From contig NZ_JAHSTU010000005.1 in the NCBI RefSeq assembly GCF_019145495.1, positions 1-64,000 on the forward strand: a DNA stretch of 64,000 nucleotides, written 5' to 3'. Each line of letters starts with the position of its first letter. The first letter of the stretch is position 1. The notes beneath the pieces are model-generated. The model was not told the DNA's origin. It searched no databases and saw only the letters and a program-made list of their open reading frames with translations. The stretch comes from Pseudomonas azerbaijanoccidentalis. GTDB lineage: Bacteria; Pseudomonadota; Gammaproteobacteria; Pseudomonadales; Pseudomonadaceae. Positions 41,744-50,243 of this stretch are shown here, in pieces. A program made the position numbers and the translations under genes.

Positions 41744-42847
41744 TTACTGCGCTTTCAATCGTGGGGTCATGTAGTCGTTGAGGCGCGGCATGACCTGCTG
41801 CGCGGTGAGTTGCATCGAGCGCCGCCACAGCGCCTCGTCGTCCCACTCATGGAAGGTGGTCATCAAGGTGCCGAACGGCCCGGTCTGCTCACTGAACGCG
41901 ACCAGTTGCTCGGTGACGGAGTTCACGTCGCCGTAAATCACCATTTCCTTGATGCAGTGATCGACCGTCACTTCCTCGTCCGTCATGTCGGGACGGGTCT
42001 TGAAGATCTTGGTGTAATGGTTGGTGGCCAAGTTATCGATCATGTAGTCGAAATAGCGCCGCAACGTGCAGCTCTCTTGTGCCAGATAGTCCTCGGCCTG
42101 AGCCTGAGAGTCGGCGACAAATACCGAGCGAGCCACGCGCCAGTTGTTGGCATCGGCCTTGATCCCGGCACTCTCTGCGCCCTGAAGATAAGCTTGCCAA
42201 TGGGAAGCCACGGTGGCCGTCGGGTTGAAGTTGGCCGACATCAGATCCCAATCCTTGGCACCCGCCAGCTTCGCGGTGCCGGAAAACGGACTCATGGCCG
42301 TGGTTGCCACCCTTGGAAACGGCTTCTGGAATGGCGTCGGCATGTAGCCGATTTCCAGCTCATGATGCACTGCGTCCTTGAGGCTGACCTGGTAGTGCGG
42401 CGAGGTAAAATCATAGGGTGCGCCCGAGTTCCAGATCGCGCGGATCATCTCGTAGCACTCCACCATCATCTGCCCACGGTCCTTACCGTTGCTGCCATAC
42501 ACCTCAAAGTCGGAAGCCAGCCCACCCGGGCCGATGCCCATGATGAAACGCCCCTTGGACATGTGGTCGAACATCGCGGCATCTGCGGCGATACGGGCCG
42601 GGAAATGATGCGGAAGATTCAGCACGCCGGTGCACAATTTCATGCGCTGGGTCAGCGGAATCAGCGTGGAAAGAAATTGCAGCGCGTTGGTGATCGGCTC
42701 GGTGCGCTGTGACGTATGTTCACCGACCCAAAGCTCATCAAAACCGACGCTATCGGCATGGACAGCACAAGCAATGTCCTGATCGTACATCTCGTGATAG
42801 TCCCAGCCCTTGTGATGAAGTGGCTGCATGAACATGGCGAGTTTCAT
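41744..42847 (-). CDS. LLM-class flavin-dependent monooxygenase
   Basis: A 367-aa luciferase-like TIM-barrel protein. It shows MKLAMFMQPLHHKG at the start, FDELWVGEHTS near residue 36, MKLCTGVLNLPHHFPARIA near 71 and GRFIMGIGPGG near 98, all common to the luciferase/LimB/SsuD group. Such enzymes use reduced FMN and O2, supplied by a partner reductase. The flavin reductase encoded as first gene of this operon fits that role. The oxygenated substrate could be a sulfonate, aldehyde or terpene-like compound; the sugar transporter and transketolase suggest a sugar derivative (inference). Confidence 0.87.
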   Translation of the reverse strand: MKLAMFMQPLHHKGWDYHEMYDQDIACAVHADSVGFDELWVGEHTSQRTEPITNALQFLSTLIPLTQRMKLCTGVLNLPHHFPARIAADAAMFDHMSKGRFIMGIGPGGLASDFEVYGSNGKDRGQMMVECYEMIRAIWNSGAPYDFTSPHYQVSLKDAVHHELEIGYMPTPFQKPFPRVATTAMSPFSGTAKLAGAKDWDLMSANFNPTATVASHWQAYLQGAESAGIKADANNWRVARSVFVADSQAQAEDYLAQESCTLRRYFDYMIDNLATNHYTKIFKTRPDMTDEEVTVDHCIKEMVIYGDVNSVTEQLVAFSEQTGPFGTLMTTFHEWDDEALWRRSMQLTAQQVMPRLNDYMTPRLKAQ

Positions 42848-43049
42848 GTCGTTCTCCTGCTGTTTTCAATGACCGGTGCGCCGCTAATGGTTTTTCGCAA
42901 CACACCGTTTTCATGACGAGCGCTCGTTTCGCAGGCGTGCCAGTGCCGGCGCTGCAAGTCGCAACGATCAAGGAATGGTTTAAATATCCGGGGCCAGTGA
43001 CGCGTTACATCCGCGCGAACAACAAACCCTCAAACGTTTTATTTACGCT

Positions 43050-43847
43050 TCAACTTCCGTGCAGCAACCAACCGCCGTCCACCAGCAGATCGACGCCGGT
43101 CACATAGGACGAGAGCGGCGAAACCAGGAACAACACCGCATTGGCGATCTCCCAGGGCTCCGCTGCCCGGCCCAGGGCGATGTTGCCCAGCACGTTGTTC
43201 TGCCGGTGTTGCTCAAGCAGTTCCGGCGCCAGGTTGCCCGGCGTCGCGGTCAAGCCGGGTGAGATCGAATTCACCCGAATATTGAAGCTGCTCAAATCCT
43301 TTGCCAGGCTTCGGGTCATCGCCAATACCGCGCCCTTCGAGGCGTCGTAGGTGCAATGATTGGCCATGGGCCGATGACCGCAAATCGATGACAGATTGAC
43401 GATCGCCCCGGCGCTGTTCAGCCGGCGCATGTGCCGCTGTGCCGCCTGAGCCCCCAGGAACACTGCGCGCACATTGATCGCATGGAGCGCATCCCAAAAA
43501 TTCGCCTCGATCTCATCAATCGCCTTGAGCGGATAGACGCCAGCGTTGTTGACCCAGATGTCCAGGCCACCGAAACGCTCGATCGCGGCATTCGCCAGCC
43601 GCTCAATGTCACCCGGCTGGCTGACATCGGTGGCTTCAAAGGCCACGGCGTAACCGGCTTCGATCAATTCATCGCTGCGCTCCGGCGCCAGGCTGCCGAT
43701 CAGTACATTGGCCCCGGCTTCGGCCAGGCGCCGACTGATGGCAAGGCCAATGCCGCTGCTGCCACCGGTGACGACTGCGGTTTTTCCGGACAAATCCAGC
43801 AGTTCCGCAAAGGGTCGATACGGCAGGGCCTGGTAGGGATTCGACAT
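43050..43847 (-). CDS. Short-chain dehydrogenase/reductase in catabolic operon
   Basis: A 265-aa SDR. The cofactor loop TGGSSGIGLAIS is at about residues 27-38, NNAGVYP near 100, and the catalytic Ser153/Ser154, Tyr167 and Lys171 (YDASK) are intact. A perfect AGGAGG lies about 7 bases before the ATG at 43847. It sits between the transporter genes and the monooxygenase gene. It probably oxidises a sugar or polyol hydroxyl to the ketone needed by the transketolase (inference). About 200 non-coding bases separate it from the next gene. Confidence 0.88.
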   Translation of the reverse strand: MSNPYQALPYRPFAELLDLSGKTAVVTGGSSGIGLAISRRLAEAGANVLIGSLAPERSDELIEAGYAVAFEATDVSQPGDIERLANAAIERFGGLDIWVNNAGVYPLKAIDEIEANFWDALHAINVRAVFLGAQAAQRHMRRLNSAGAIVNLSSICGHRPMANHCTYDASKGAVLAMTRSLAKDLSSFNIRVNSISPGLTATPGNLAPELLEQHRQNNVLGNIALGRAAEPWEIANAVLFLVSPLSSYVTGVDLLVDGGWLLHGS

Positions 43848-43876
43848 GTTTGAGCCTCCTCGATTAGCGCCCGTCA

Positions 43877-45376
43877 TCAAGCGGTTGCCAGGGTCATGAT
43901 GCTGTCGGGGGCGATCTGTGGCCGATGCAAGATGCCTTGGGAGCAGCCCCGCGCCATCACCATCACGCGATGAGAAAGGCCAATGACTTCCTCAAGGTCG
44001 GAACTGACTACGATCACCGACACCCCGGTTTTAGCCAGATTGATGATCAACTCGTAAATCGCCGCGCGTGCGCCCATGTCGATACCTCGGGTCGGCTCGT
44101 CGAGAATGATGACCTTCGGGTTGCGCGCGATCCATTTGGCGATCACCACTTTCTGTTGGTTGCCACCGGACAGTTTGTCGAGCATCTGCCCTGCCACGCC
44201 CTTGATGCCCAACGTTGCAATGCGCTCGCGCGCAAACGCCGCAACCCGGTGGTTGGCCATCACACCGCACGAGCTCAGGCTATCCAGGTTGCAGTAGGCC
44301 AGGTTCTCGGCAATCGTCTGGCTCAGCACCACGCCTTCCGATTTGCGGTCCTCGGGAATCAGCACGACACCCGCATTGATTGCCGCCAGTACGTTATTGG
44401 CTGGCAGTGATCGGTCCCCGAGCATCACCCTGCCCTGGCTCAACGCACTCAATCCGGCAATCGCCTGAACCAGCTCCGTACGACCCGCGCCGACGATGCC
44501 GGCAATGCCGAAAATCTCCCCGGCCTTCACGGCAAATGACACATCGTGAAAGCGCCCTGCCTTGTCCGACAGTTGCTCGACGCTCAAAACCACGGCCTCC
44601 CCAGGTGCCGGCAACTCCGGAAACAGACGGTCGATCGGGCGCCCCACCATCTGCGATACCAGAACGCTGACCTCGGCTTTTCCGCTGTCGTGACGCGCGA
44701 TCAGATGGCCATCGCGCATGACCACGACCTTGTCGGCGATCCGCGCGATCTCGTCCATGCGATGACTGATGTAGATGAAGGACACGCCCTCCTTTTTCAG
44801 TTCCTCTATCTGTTTGAACAACAGGTCGGTTTCGTCCTTGCCGAGGGCCGCGGTCGGCTCGTCGAGAATCAACAGGCGCGAATTGAGCGTCAGCGCCCGG
44901 GCTATTTCCACCAACTGCTGGGCGGCGATTTTCAGTTGCCGCACCGGGGTATCCGGTGAGATGTCCAGCCCCAGTCGCCGTAGCTGTTTCTCTGTTTCAC
45001 GGAACATCTTCTTGCGATCGATGATGCCGTCACGGGTCGGCAGGTGACCGAGGAAAACGTTCTCCGCCACACTCAAATCCGCCAGCAGGTGAATTTCCTG
45101 ATGGATCATGTTGATCCCCAGCGCCATGGCCGCCCCCGGTCCAGTCGGTGCATACGGCTCACCGGCCAGAAACATCGTGCCTTTGGACGGTGTCAGTGCG
45201 CCGGCAACGATGGAGGAAAAAGTCGATTTACCCGCGCCGTTTTCCCCCAGCAACGCCACCACTTCTCCATAGCCGATATCCAGGCTGATATCTTCCAGCA
45301 CCCTGACCGAATTGAATGACTTGCCGATGTTGCTCGCCCGGAACAGCGGCTCCTGGGGACGACTGTTCGCCTTCAT
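43877..45376 (-). CDS. Sugar ABC transporter ATP-binding protein (CUT2/RbsA type)
   Basis: A 499-aa protein with two nucleotide-binding domains, as in RbsA/MglA. The first has Walker A LLGENGAGKST near residue 46 and Walker B LLILDEPTAALG near 170. The second has the naturally degenerate IAGIVGAGRTE near 290 and LSGGNQQKVVIAKW, then VIILDEPTRGIDMGA. It energises import of a monosaccharide or polyol. GGAGGG precedes the ATG at 45376. The gene lies between the binding-protein gene (23-base gap) and the SDR gene (29-base gap). Confidence 0.93.
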   Translation of the reverse strand: MKANSRPQEPLFRASNIGKSFNSVRVLEDISLDIGYGEVVALLGENGAGKSTFSSIVAGALTPSKGTMFLAGEPYAPTGPGAAMALGINMIHQEIHLLADLSVAENVFLGHLPTRDGIIDRKKMFRETEKQLRRLGLDISPDTPVRQLKIAAQQLVEIARALTLNSRLLILDEPTAALGKDETDLLFKQIEELKKEGVSFIYISHRMDEIARIADKVVVMRDGHLIARHDSGKAEVSVLVSQMVGRPIDRLFPELPAPGEAVVLSVEQLSDKAGRFHDVSFAVKAGEIFGIAGIVGAGRTELVQAIAGLSALSQGRVMLGDRSLPANNVLAAINAGVVLIPEDRKSEGVVLSQTIAENLAYCNLDSLSSCGVMANHRVAAFARERIATLGIKGVAGQMLDKLSGGNQQKVVIAKWIARNPKVIILDEPTRGIDMGARAAIYELIINLAKTGVSVIVVSSDLEEVIGLSHRVMVMARGCSQGILHRPQIAPDSIMTLATA

Positions 45377-45399
45377 GATGTGCCCTCCGTCTACCGTTC

Positions 45400-46350
45400 T
45401 CACGGATGCTTCTCAAGGAACGCGGCAGCGTTTTCCCGAGTCGTGACGAAGGCCGGCAACAGCTGAGTCTTGGTGACTTGCCTTCCTTGCTGCAGATCGA
45501 CTGCGGTGCGCAATGCCGTACGCCCCATTTCCACCGCTTGCTGAGTAATGGTCATGTCCAGTTTGCCGTCGCGGATCGCTTCAAGGGCGGAGGGCAAACC
45601 GTCATAACCGAACACCCAAACCTTGTGATCGGTGTTCGCTACCTTTACCGCCTGGGCCGCACCGAGTGCCGGCGCATCGGATCGGCCGATGAACACGTTG
45701 ATCTGCGGATTTTTTTGCAGCATGTCCTGCGCGACCTTGAAACCGTTGTCTTGCAGCCAGTCAGTCGGTTTGCGGTCGACGATCTTCATGTCCGGCGCCT
45801 CGGACAGCACTGCATCCAGGCCTTTGGCACGAGCCACTTCCGTGGAATCGCCGAGGGTGCCCTGGAGCAAGCCGATCTCTGCCTTGCCACCGGTCAACTT
45901 GATCATTTGCCGGGCGAGTTCCCCCGCCGCCGCCAGATTGTCGGTGGAGACATAGGCATCGCATTCGACGTTTTTCGGGAAGTTGTCAATGCAGATCACC
46001 GGCACACCTTGCTGCCGTGCCAAGCGCACCGGCACGGCCGAAGCGGCGCTGCCAGTGGCGGTGTACAACAACACATCGATGCCTTTACTCAACATGTCCT
46101 GAATCTGACTGACCTGGCGCGCCGGGTCGGCCTGGGCATCGGCCACCAGCACATTCTTGATACCGAGGCTCTTGGCCTGCTCCATGACGCCATCACGAAC
46201 CATCAGGTAGAACACCCATTGCAAGCTGGGGATCGACATCCCTACGGTCATCTCATCCGCAGGTTTGCCTTGGGCAAAAGCACCGGCCGACATCAAGCAA
46301 CCCAACAGCGGCAACCCAAAAAAACGTAGCGAAAACGTGGACAGGCTCAT
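45400..46350 (-). CDS. Sugar ABC transporter periplasmic binding protein (RbsB type)
   Basis: A 316-aa Peripla_BP_4 protein with a signal peptide (about residues 1-27, ending AGAFA) and the two-lobed ligand-binding fold: ADAQADPARQVSQIQDMLSK near residue 71, VYLLY-type strand VLLYTATG near 95, and DNFPKNVECDAYVSTDN near 120. AAGGAT precedes the ATG at 46350. A W near the N-lobe cleft (SLQWVFY) may stack on the ligand, as aromatic residues do in ribose-type binding proteins. The ligand is unknown. Confidence 0.92.
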   Translation of the reverse strand: MSLSTFSLRFFGLPLLGCLMSAGAFAQGKPADEMTVGMSIPSLQWVFYLMVRDGVMEQAKSLGIKNVLVADAQADPARQVSQIQDMLSKGIDVLLYTATGSAASAVPVRLARQQGVPVICIDNFPKNVECDAYVSTDNLAAAGELARQMIKLTGGKAEIGLLQGTLGDSTEVARAKGLDAVLSEAPDMKIVDRKPTDWLQDNGFKVAQDMLQKNPQINVFIGRSDAPALGAAQAVKVANTDHKVWVFGYDGLPSALEAIRDGKLDMTITQQAVEMGRTALRTAVDLQQGRQVTKTQLLPAFVTTRENAAAFLEKHP

Positions 46351-46408
46351 GTTGTTATCCTTCTTATTGTGCATAGGAGCGATGGTGAGTTTCGGCAGCC
46401 ATTCGAAT

Positions 46409-47395
46409 TCAATCAGCCTTGCGCTTGAGCAGATCGAGCATTACCGCGAAGGCGATCACCGCGCCTATAACCACTTGCTGGACGAAGGGTGAAATGCCCG
46501 CCAGGTTCAGGCCGTTTCGCAAGACACCGATGATCAACACGCCGATGATGGTGCCAACCACACTTCCCGCACCGCCCTTGAGGCTGCCTCCACCAATGAC
46601 CACGGCGGCGATCACGTCCAGCTCATAGCCGACACCCGCACCGGCGCCGGCGGTGTCCAGACGGGAAGTCATGATGATGCCGCCCAGCGCCGCGCAGATG
46701 CCCGAGATGATGTACACCGCACTGGTGTAACCCTTGACCCGGATACCCGCGAGCTTGGCCACTTTGCTGCTGCCACCAATCGCATACAGGCTGCGGCCGG
46801 GAACGGTGAATTTGAGTACGAACCAAAACACCAGCGCCAGCACGACGAAGCAGCTGACAGTCAGCGACAGCACGCCGCCGTAGCGAATGACCGAGAGGTT
46901 GCTGAACCATTCCGGGAAGCCACTGACCTGCGCTCCGTCGGTGACCATATAGGCCAGGCCGCGGGCGATGGACATCATTGCCAGTGTTGCGATGAACGAT
47001 GGAAGGCCTGCCCTGACAACCAGCAATGCCGTGGTCGAACCACACGCTGCGCCGACGGCCAATGCTCCAAGCATGGCCGTCCACATCGGCAAGCCGAGTA
47101 CCTGTTCGAGCCAGCTCATGACCATGATCGCTACTGCCAGCACAGCCCCCACGGAGAGGTCGATGCCACCGATCAGAATCACCAGTGTCATGCCCAGCGC
47201 CATGATGCCGAGCACCGTCACCTGATCCAGCACATTGAGCAGGTTACTCAGGGTCAGGAAGCTATCGGTAAACACGGTTAATACTGCACATAACAACAAC
47301 AACCCGACCATCGGGCCTGCCACGCTGGTGTCCAGGCCGATCCACTTTGGAATCGACCCGGGCAATCTTGCTTTTGCCAACAACTGATTGTTCAT
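46409..47395 (-). CDS. Sugar ABC transporter permease (RbsC type)
   Basis: A 328-aa membrane protein of the BPD_transp_2 family, with about 8-10 helices. Signatures are ALGMTLVILIGGIDLSVGAV near residue 70 and GGSSKVAKLAGIRVKGYT near 215, the loop that contacts the ATPase. The start is not certain: the ATG at 47395 or a GTG four codons upstream. It forms a homodimeric channel for the operon's importer. Confidence 0.92.
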   Translation of the reverse strand: MNNQLLAKARLPGSIPKWIGLDTSVAGPMVGLLLLCAVLTVFTDSFLTLSNLLNVLDQVTVLGIMALGMTLVILIGGIDLSVGAVLAVAIMVMSWLEQVLGLPMWTAMLGALAVGAACGSTTALLVVRAGLPSFIATLAMMSIARGLAYMVTDGAQVSGFPEWFSNLSVIRYGGVLSLTVSCFVVLALVFWFVLKFTVPGRSLYAIGGSSKVAKLAGIRVKGYTSAVYIISGICAALGGIIMTSRLDTAGAGAGVGYELDVIAAVVIGGGSLKGGAGSVVGTIIGVLIIGVLRNGLNLAGISPFVQQVVIGAVIAFAVMLDLLKRKAD

Positions 47396-47454
47396 ACCCA
47401 CATCCACTTCTTATGTAATTGTTATAAGATCGAGCACTACGCGATGACTACGGC

Positions 47455-47970
47455 TTAACAACCCAACTCCCGATAACGTCCTCCCATATAGAGAAGTGGC
47501 TCAACCAATGGTCGTGTAATGACATCGATCACGTTGCCGATAATCACCGTGTGTGTACCGTGTTCAATCTCTTGCACAACTTCGCAAAAGATCGCCGCCT
47601 GAGCGTCGGCCAGGTAACGAATACCGTGAACACCGATGCGCCAGTCACCATCGACAAAGCGCCGTTCGCGCAGATCGGGCTGACTGAAAATCTTGCAGAT
47701 GGGTTCATGTTGGCTCTGCAGCATGTTCACGCAGAAAAGCCCTGAACGCTTGATGATCGGCGAGGCGCTGGCTGTTCGGTTAACACAGATCAGCGCCGAG
47801 GCGGGCTCCATCGACACCGAGGAAAAAGCAGTCGCTGCCAGACCGTGGGGCTGCCCCTCGTCATCAAGTGTGGTGATCAGGGTTAAAGAAGAGGCAAAGC
47901 GGCCCATTGCCGATTTGAACTGGCCGACCACGTCTATCGAAGAGGCGGCCTCTTGATATTGAACGCACAT
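47455..47970 (-). CDS. Flavin reductase domain protein (monooxygenase partner)
   Basis: A 171-aa protein of the HpaC/flavin-reductase-like family. FKSAMGRFASSLTLITTLDD, HGLAATAFSSVSMEPASALI and CVNRTASASPIIKRSGLFCV follow in order, and a family His near GTHTVIIGNV closes the FMN site. It should reduce FMN with NAD(P)H for the luciferase-like monooxygenase of the same operon. AGAGGG lies before the ATG at 47970; a longer frame adds 12 residues. It is the first gene of the minus-strand operon, divergent from a LysR gene. Confidence 0.9.
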   Translation of the reverse strand: MCVQYQEAASSIDVVGQFKSAMGRFASSLTLITTLDDEGQPHGLAATAFSSVSMEPASALICVNRTASASPIIKRSGLFCVNMLQSQHEPICKIFSQPDLRERRFVDGDWRIGVHGIRYLADAQAAIFCEVVQEIEHGTHTVIIGNVIDVITRPLVEPLLYMGGRYRELGC

Positions 47971-48258
47971 AACATAAACCCTCTTTTTATTGTGACTCAC
48001 AGGCACTGGATTTCATTATTAACATTCACCCCAACTTTTCTATTCGATTTTAGAAAATTCACTTTTCACCTTCTCTGAAAGATGAACTCAACAACAAACA
48101 CATTTGAATTACCTTCACAGAGGCGCCGAAACACCGATTCCAAAGCGGTTTCACTTCTATTTCACACTTTGCAAACGGTTTTGATTAGATGGTTTTTGCT
48201 GAATAATTGGCTGATACTTTGTGAATAATAAAAAGCAACTTAAATGAGGCAAACCATC
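47971..48258. promoter_or_regulatory. AT-rich divergent promoter region of the catabolic operon
   Basis: These 288 bases between the flavin reductase and LysR starts are markedly A/T-rich compared with the flanking genes. They must carry both promoters. No single LysR-type T-N11-A dyad stood out strongly enough to be called. Confidence 0.5.
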
Positions 48259-49185
48259 ATGGTCGATCGATTACAAGACATGCGCCTGTTTCGTCTTGTC
48301 GTTCAGACAGGATCGCTTTCAACGGCGGGCCGCCAAATGGGTCTGTCGCCCGCTGCCATGAGCGGGCGCCTCAAGGCGATGGAGGAGTTCTATGGTCTGC
48401 GGCTGCTCAAGCGCAACACTCGAAGCTTGAGCCCCACCGCCGAAGGGCAGTTGCTTTTTGAAAACGCCCAGAAGATCCTCGAAGAGGTCGACGCACTCGA
48501 CAGCATCATAAAAAACGGCCACAGCGATCTGCTCGGCACGATCGGTCTGACGTGCCCCATCGATCTGGGGCGACAGTGGATCAGCCAACTGGTCGATAGC
48601 TTCATCAGCGAAAATCCGCAGATCCGTATCCGCCTGTTTTTCACCGACCGCGTACTCGATTTTGTTGAGTCTGGCTCGGACATCGCGATCCGCTTTGGCG
48701 ACCTTCCGGACAGTTCCCTTATCGCCCGCTCCCTGGGCGTTGACCGACAAATAGTTTGCTGCTCTCCCGAGTATCTTGAGCAGCACGGTGCACCGCTGAA
48801 GCCGGAAGACCTGCTGCAGCACAACTGCCTGGTGCACACGCGTGCAGATTTCACCCTGGACCGCTGGAAATTCATGAGCAAGGGTGTGGCAACCACAATT
48901 CAGGTCAAGGGCAATCGACTGGCCAATGACGGTTACACCTTGCGTCAATGGGGGGTGCAAGGCTTGGGGATTATCTGGAAATCACATTGGGAGGTGGCGG
49001 ACGACATACAGGCTAAACGGCTGATTCCGCTACTCGAAGACTTTCAATGCCCGAGCACCGGGTTTCACCTTCTCACCGAGGGCGGCAAAAAGTTGCCATT
49101 ACGGGTAAAGACCTTCGTCGATTTTGCGGTGCAATACTTCAAAAAACTCGACACACCTCCCCAGCACAACCTGCCATTACCGTAA
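48259..49185 (+). CDS. LysR family transcriptional regulator of the catabolic operon
   Basis: A 308-aa LysR protein starting MVDRLQDMRLFRLVV. The helix-turn-helix is SLSTAGRQMGLSPAAMSGRL (about residues 20-40). The ATG at 48259 is preferred since GAGG lies 9 bases upstream; an ATG at 48244 would add five residues. It is divergent from the ABC/split-transketolase operon and is its likely activator. The inducer is presumably the transported substrate or an intermediate (inference). Confidence 0.9.
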   Translation: MVDRLQDMRLFRLVVQTGSLSTAGRQMGLSPAAMSGRLKAMEEFYGLRLLKRNTRSLSPTAEGQLLFENAQKILEEVDALDSIIKNGHSDLLGTIGLTCPIDLGRQWISQLVDSFISENPQIRIRLFFTDRVLDFVESGSDIAIRFGDLPDSSLIARSLGVDRQIVCCSPEYLEQHGAPLKPEDLLQHNCLVHTRADFTLDRWKFMSKGVATTIQVKGNRLANDGYTLRQWGVQGLGIIWKSHWEVADDIQAKRLIPLLEDFQCPSTGFHLLTEGGKKLPLRVKTFVDFAVQYFKKLDTPPQHNLPLP

Positions 49186-49337
49186 CAACCGATGCTCAGA
49201 CGATCGATCGTAATATTCGCAGCGCGGGGTATCATCGTCGGCAAGCCTCGAAATGCCCAAGGCCATTGTGTTTGCCGTAACCAATGGCGCTTGAGTTTCG
49301 ACTGGCCTTCCCTACTTTGTCTCCAAAGGAACCCGCA

Positions 49338-49697
49338 ATGCCCCCAGGCAAACGTGAATTGGCACGGATCGAACGCCGGTTGATTACCACGCTCACCGAA
49401 GCGTGCGAAATCGCGAAAGGTGAAATCAAAGGCTTTACCTGGCTCACCCACACCGCTGACCTGAATGCGCTGGCTCAAACCCTGAAGGTAATCTGGGTGT
49501 TCGAAACCCTGGCTGACCGAAAGCTTGCCCAAGTCGACGCGAGGGCGCGCATCTTTGAGCTGACGGCCATTGCATTGAATGAGGCCAACATCGATCTGGT
49601 GCCTTCAGACCTCACTGTGCGCTTCGACTCTGAGCAAGAGTGCCAAAGCACGCACGGTGGCAATTGGCAAAAGCGCCTCGCGGCCAAAGGTGTCTGA
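49338..49697 (+). CDS. Conserved-looking hypothetical protein upstream of DUF1289 gene
   Basis: A 119-aa helical protein starting MPPGKRELARIERRLITTLT, with AAGGA about 8 bases before the ATG at 49338. No known domain, signal or membrane segment was recognised. Its stop is followed 2 bases later by the start of the DUF1289 gene, so the two are co-translated and may act together. Function unknown. Confidence 0.75.
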   Translation: MPPGKRELARIERRLITTLTEACEIAKGEIKGFTWLTHTADLNALAQTLKVIWVFETLADRKLAQVDARARIFELTAIALNEANIDLVPSDLTVRFDSEQECQSTHGGNWQKRLAAKGV

Positions 49698-49699
49698 CG

Positions 49700-49879
49700 A
49701 TGGCTAAAGAAATCGAAAACCCCTGCATTTCTGTTTGCCAACTGAGTGGTGATCTGTGTGTGAGTTGCGGGCGCAGCAAGGAAGACATCAGGAAGTGGAA
49801 ACGCATGAAGCGGCCGGAAAAAATGGCCGCTGTGCAAAGGGCATCGGTGCGCTTGAAAGCGCTGAAAAAAACAAAATAG
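49700..49879 (+). CDS. DUF1289 family Cys4 protein
   Basis: A 59-aa protein with the DUF1289 pattern ENPCISVCQLSGDLCVSCGR, giving Cys9, Cys13, Cys20 and Cys23 as a likely zinc or iron-sulfur knuckle, and a basic C-terminal helix ending KALKKTK. It begins 2 bases after the upstream stop codon. The family occurs widely in Proteobacteria without an assigned role. Confidence 0.85.
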   Translation: MAKEIENPCISVCQLSGDLCVSCGRSKEDIRKWKRMKRPEKMAAVQRASVRLKALKKTK

Positions 49880-49896
49880 TTCGCCCCTTTTCAGCG

Positions 49897-50019
49897 TCAT
49901 GTTTCTCGACAGTTGGCAGCAAAATGGGGAATCACGTACTCGCCCAGCTCCTGAACGACTTCGTGCGCTGGGCGGCGGCCTTATTTGAGGTTCAAGCCGA
50001 CGTGCTTGACGCCGATCTC
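49897..50019 (-). pseudogene. C-terminal remnant of a luciferase-like oxidoreductase
   Basis: The minus strand reads EIGVKHVGLNLK, an in-frame TAA, then GRRPAHEVVQELGEYVIPHF and a stop at 49897-49899. This is the typical end of an LLM-class flavin oxidoreductase (HVxLNLKxGRRPAxEVxEELGEYVxPHF). The rest of the gene is missing. It differs from the intact monooxygenase at 41744-42847, so it is debris from another gene. Confidence 0.7.
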
Positions 50020-50243
50020 CTGTCACCATGACGGGGATGCTGCCCAATCGACGCATTTGCCCCTCCCCTCAATATCCCTCCTCCGCCTTTCGAAAAGACA
50101 TACGGAATGTACGCCACTTGACATACGAAGCGAATGTTAAATAGCATGCCTGACATACGACGCGTATGGCACATCCTGTCGCACCGACACACCTGCGCGT
50201 CACCCGCAGAAAAGCCCAACCATGCAAACCAACAGGAGTACTT
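50020..50243. promoter_or_regulatory. Promoter region with repeated GACATACG boxes
   Basis: Upstream of the NTF2-like gene the octamer GACATACG occurs at 50097, 50120 and 50152. Two copies extend to 18-base direct repeats, TGACATACGANGCGNATG at 50119-50136 and 50151-50168, and the second contains the inverted repeat CATACG-acg-CGTATG. The layout suggests a multi-site operator; the regulator is unknown. Confidence 0.45.

Noticed and set aside
41744-42847. Naming the operon a sulfoquinovose pathway outright
   Set aside because: A luciferase-like oxygenase, flavin reductase and ABC importer fit, but no sulfoquinovosidase or sulfite exporter is present and the importer is ribose-type. It is kept only as one hypothesis.
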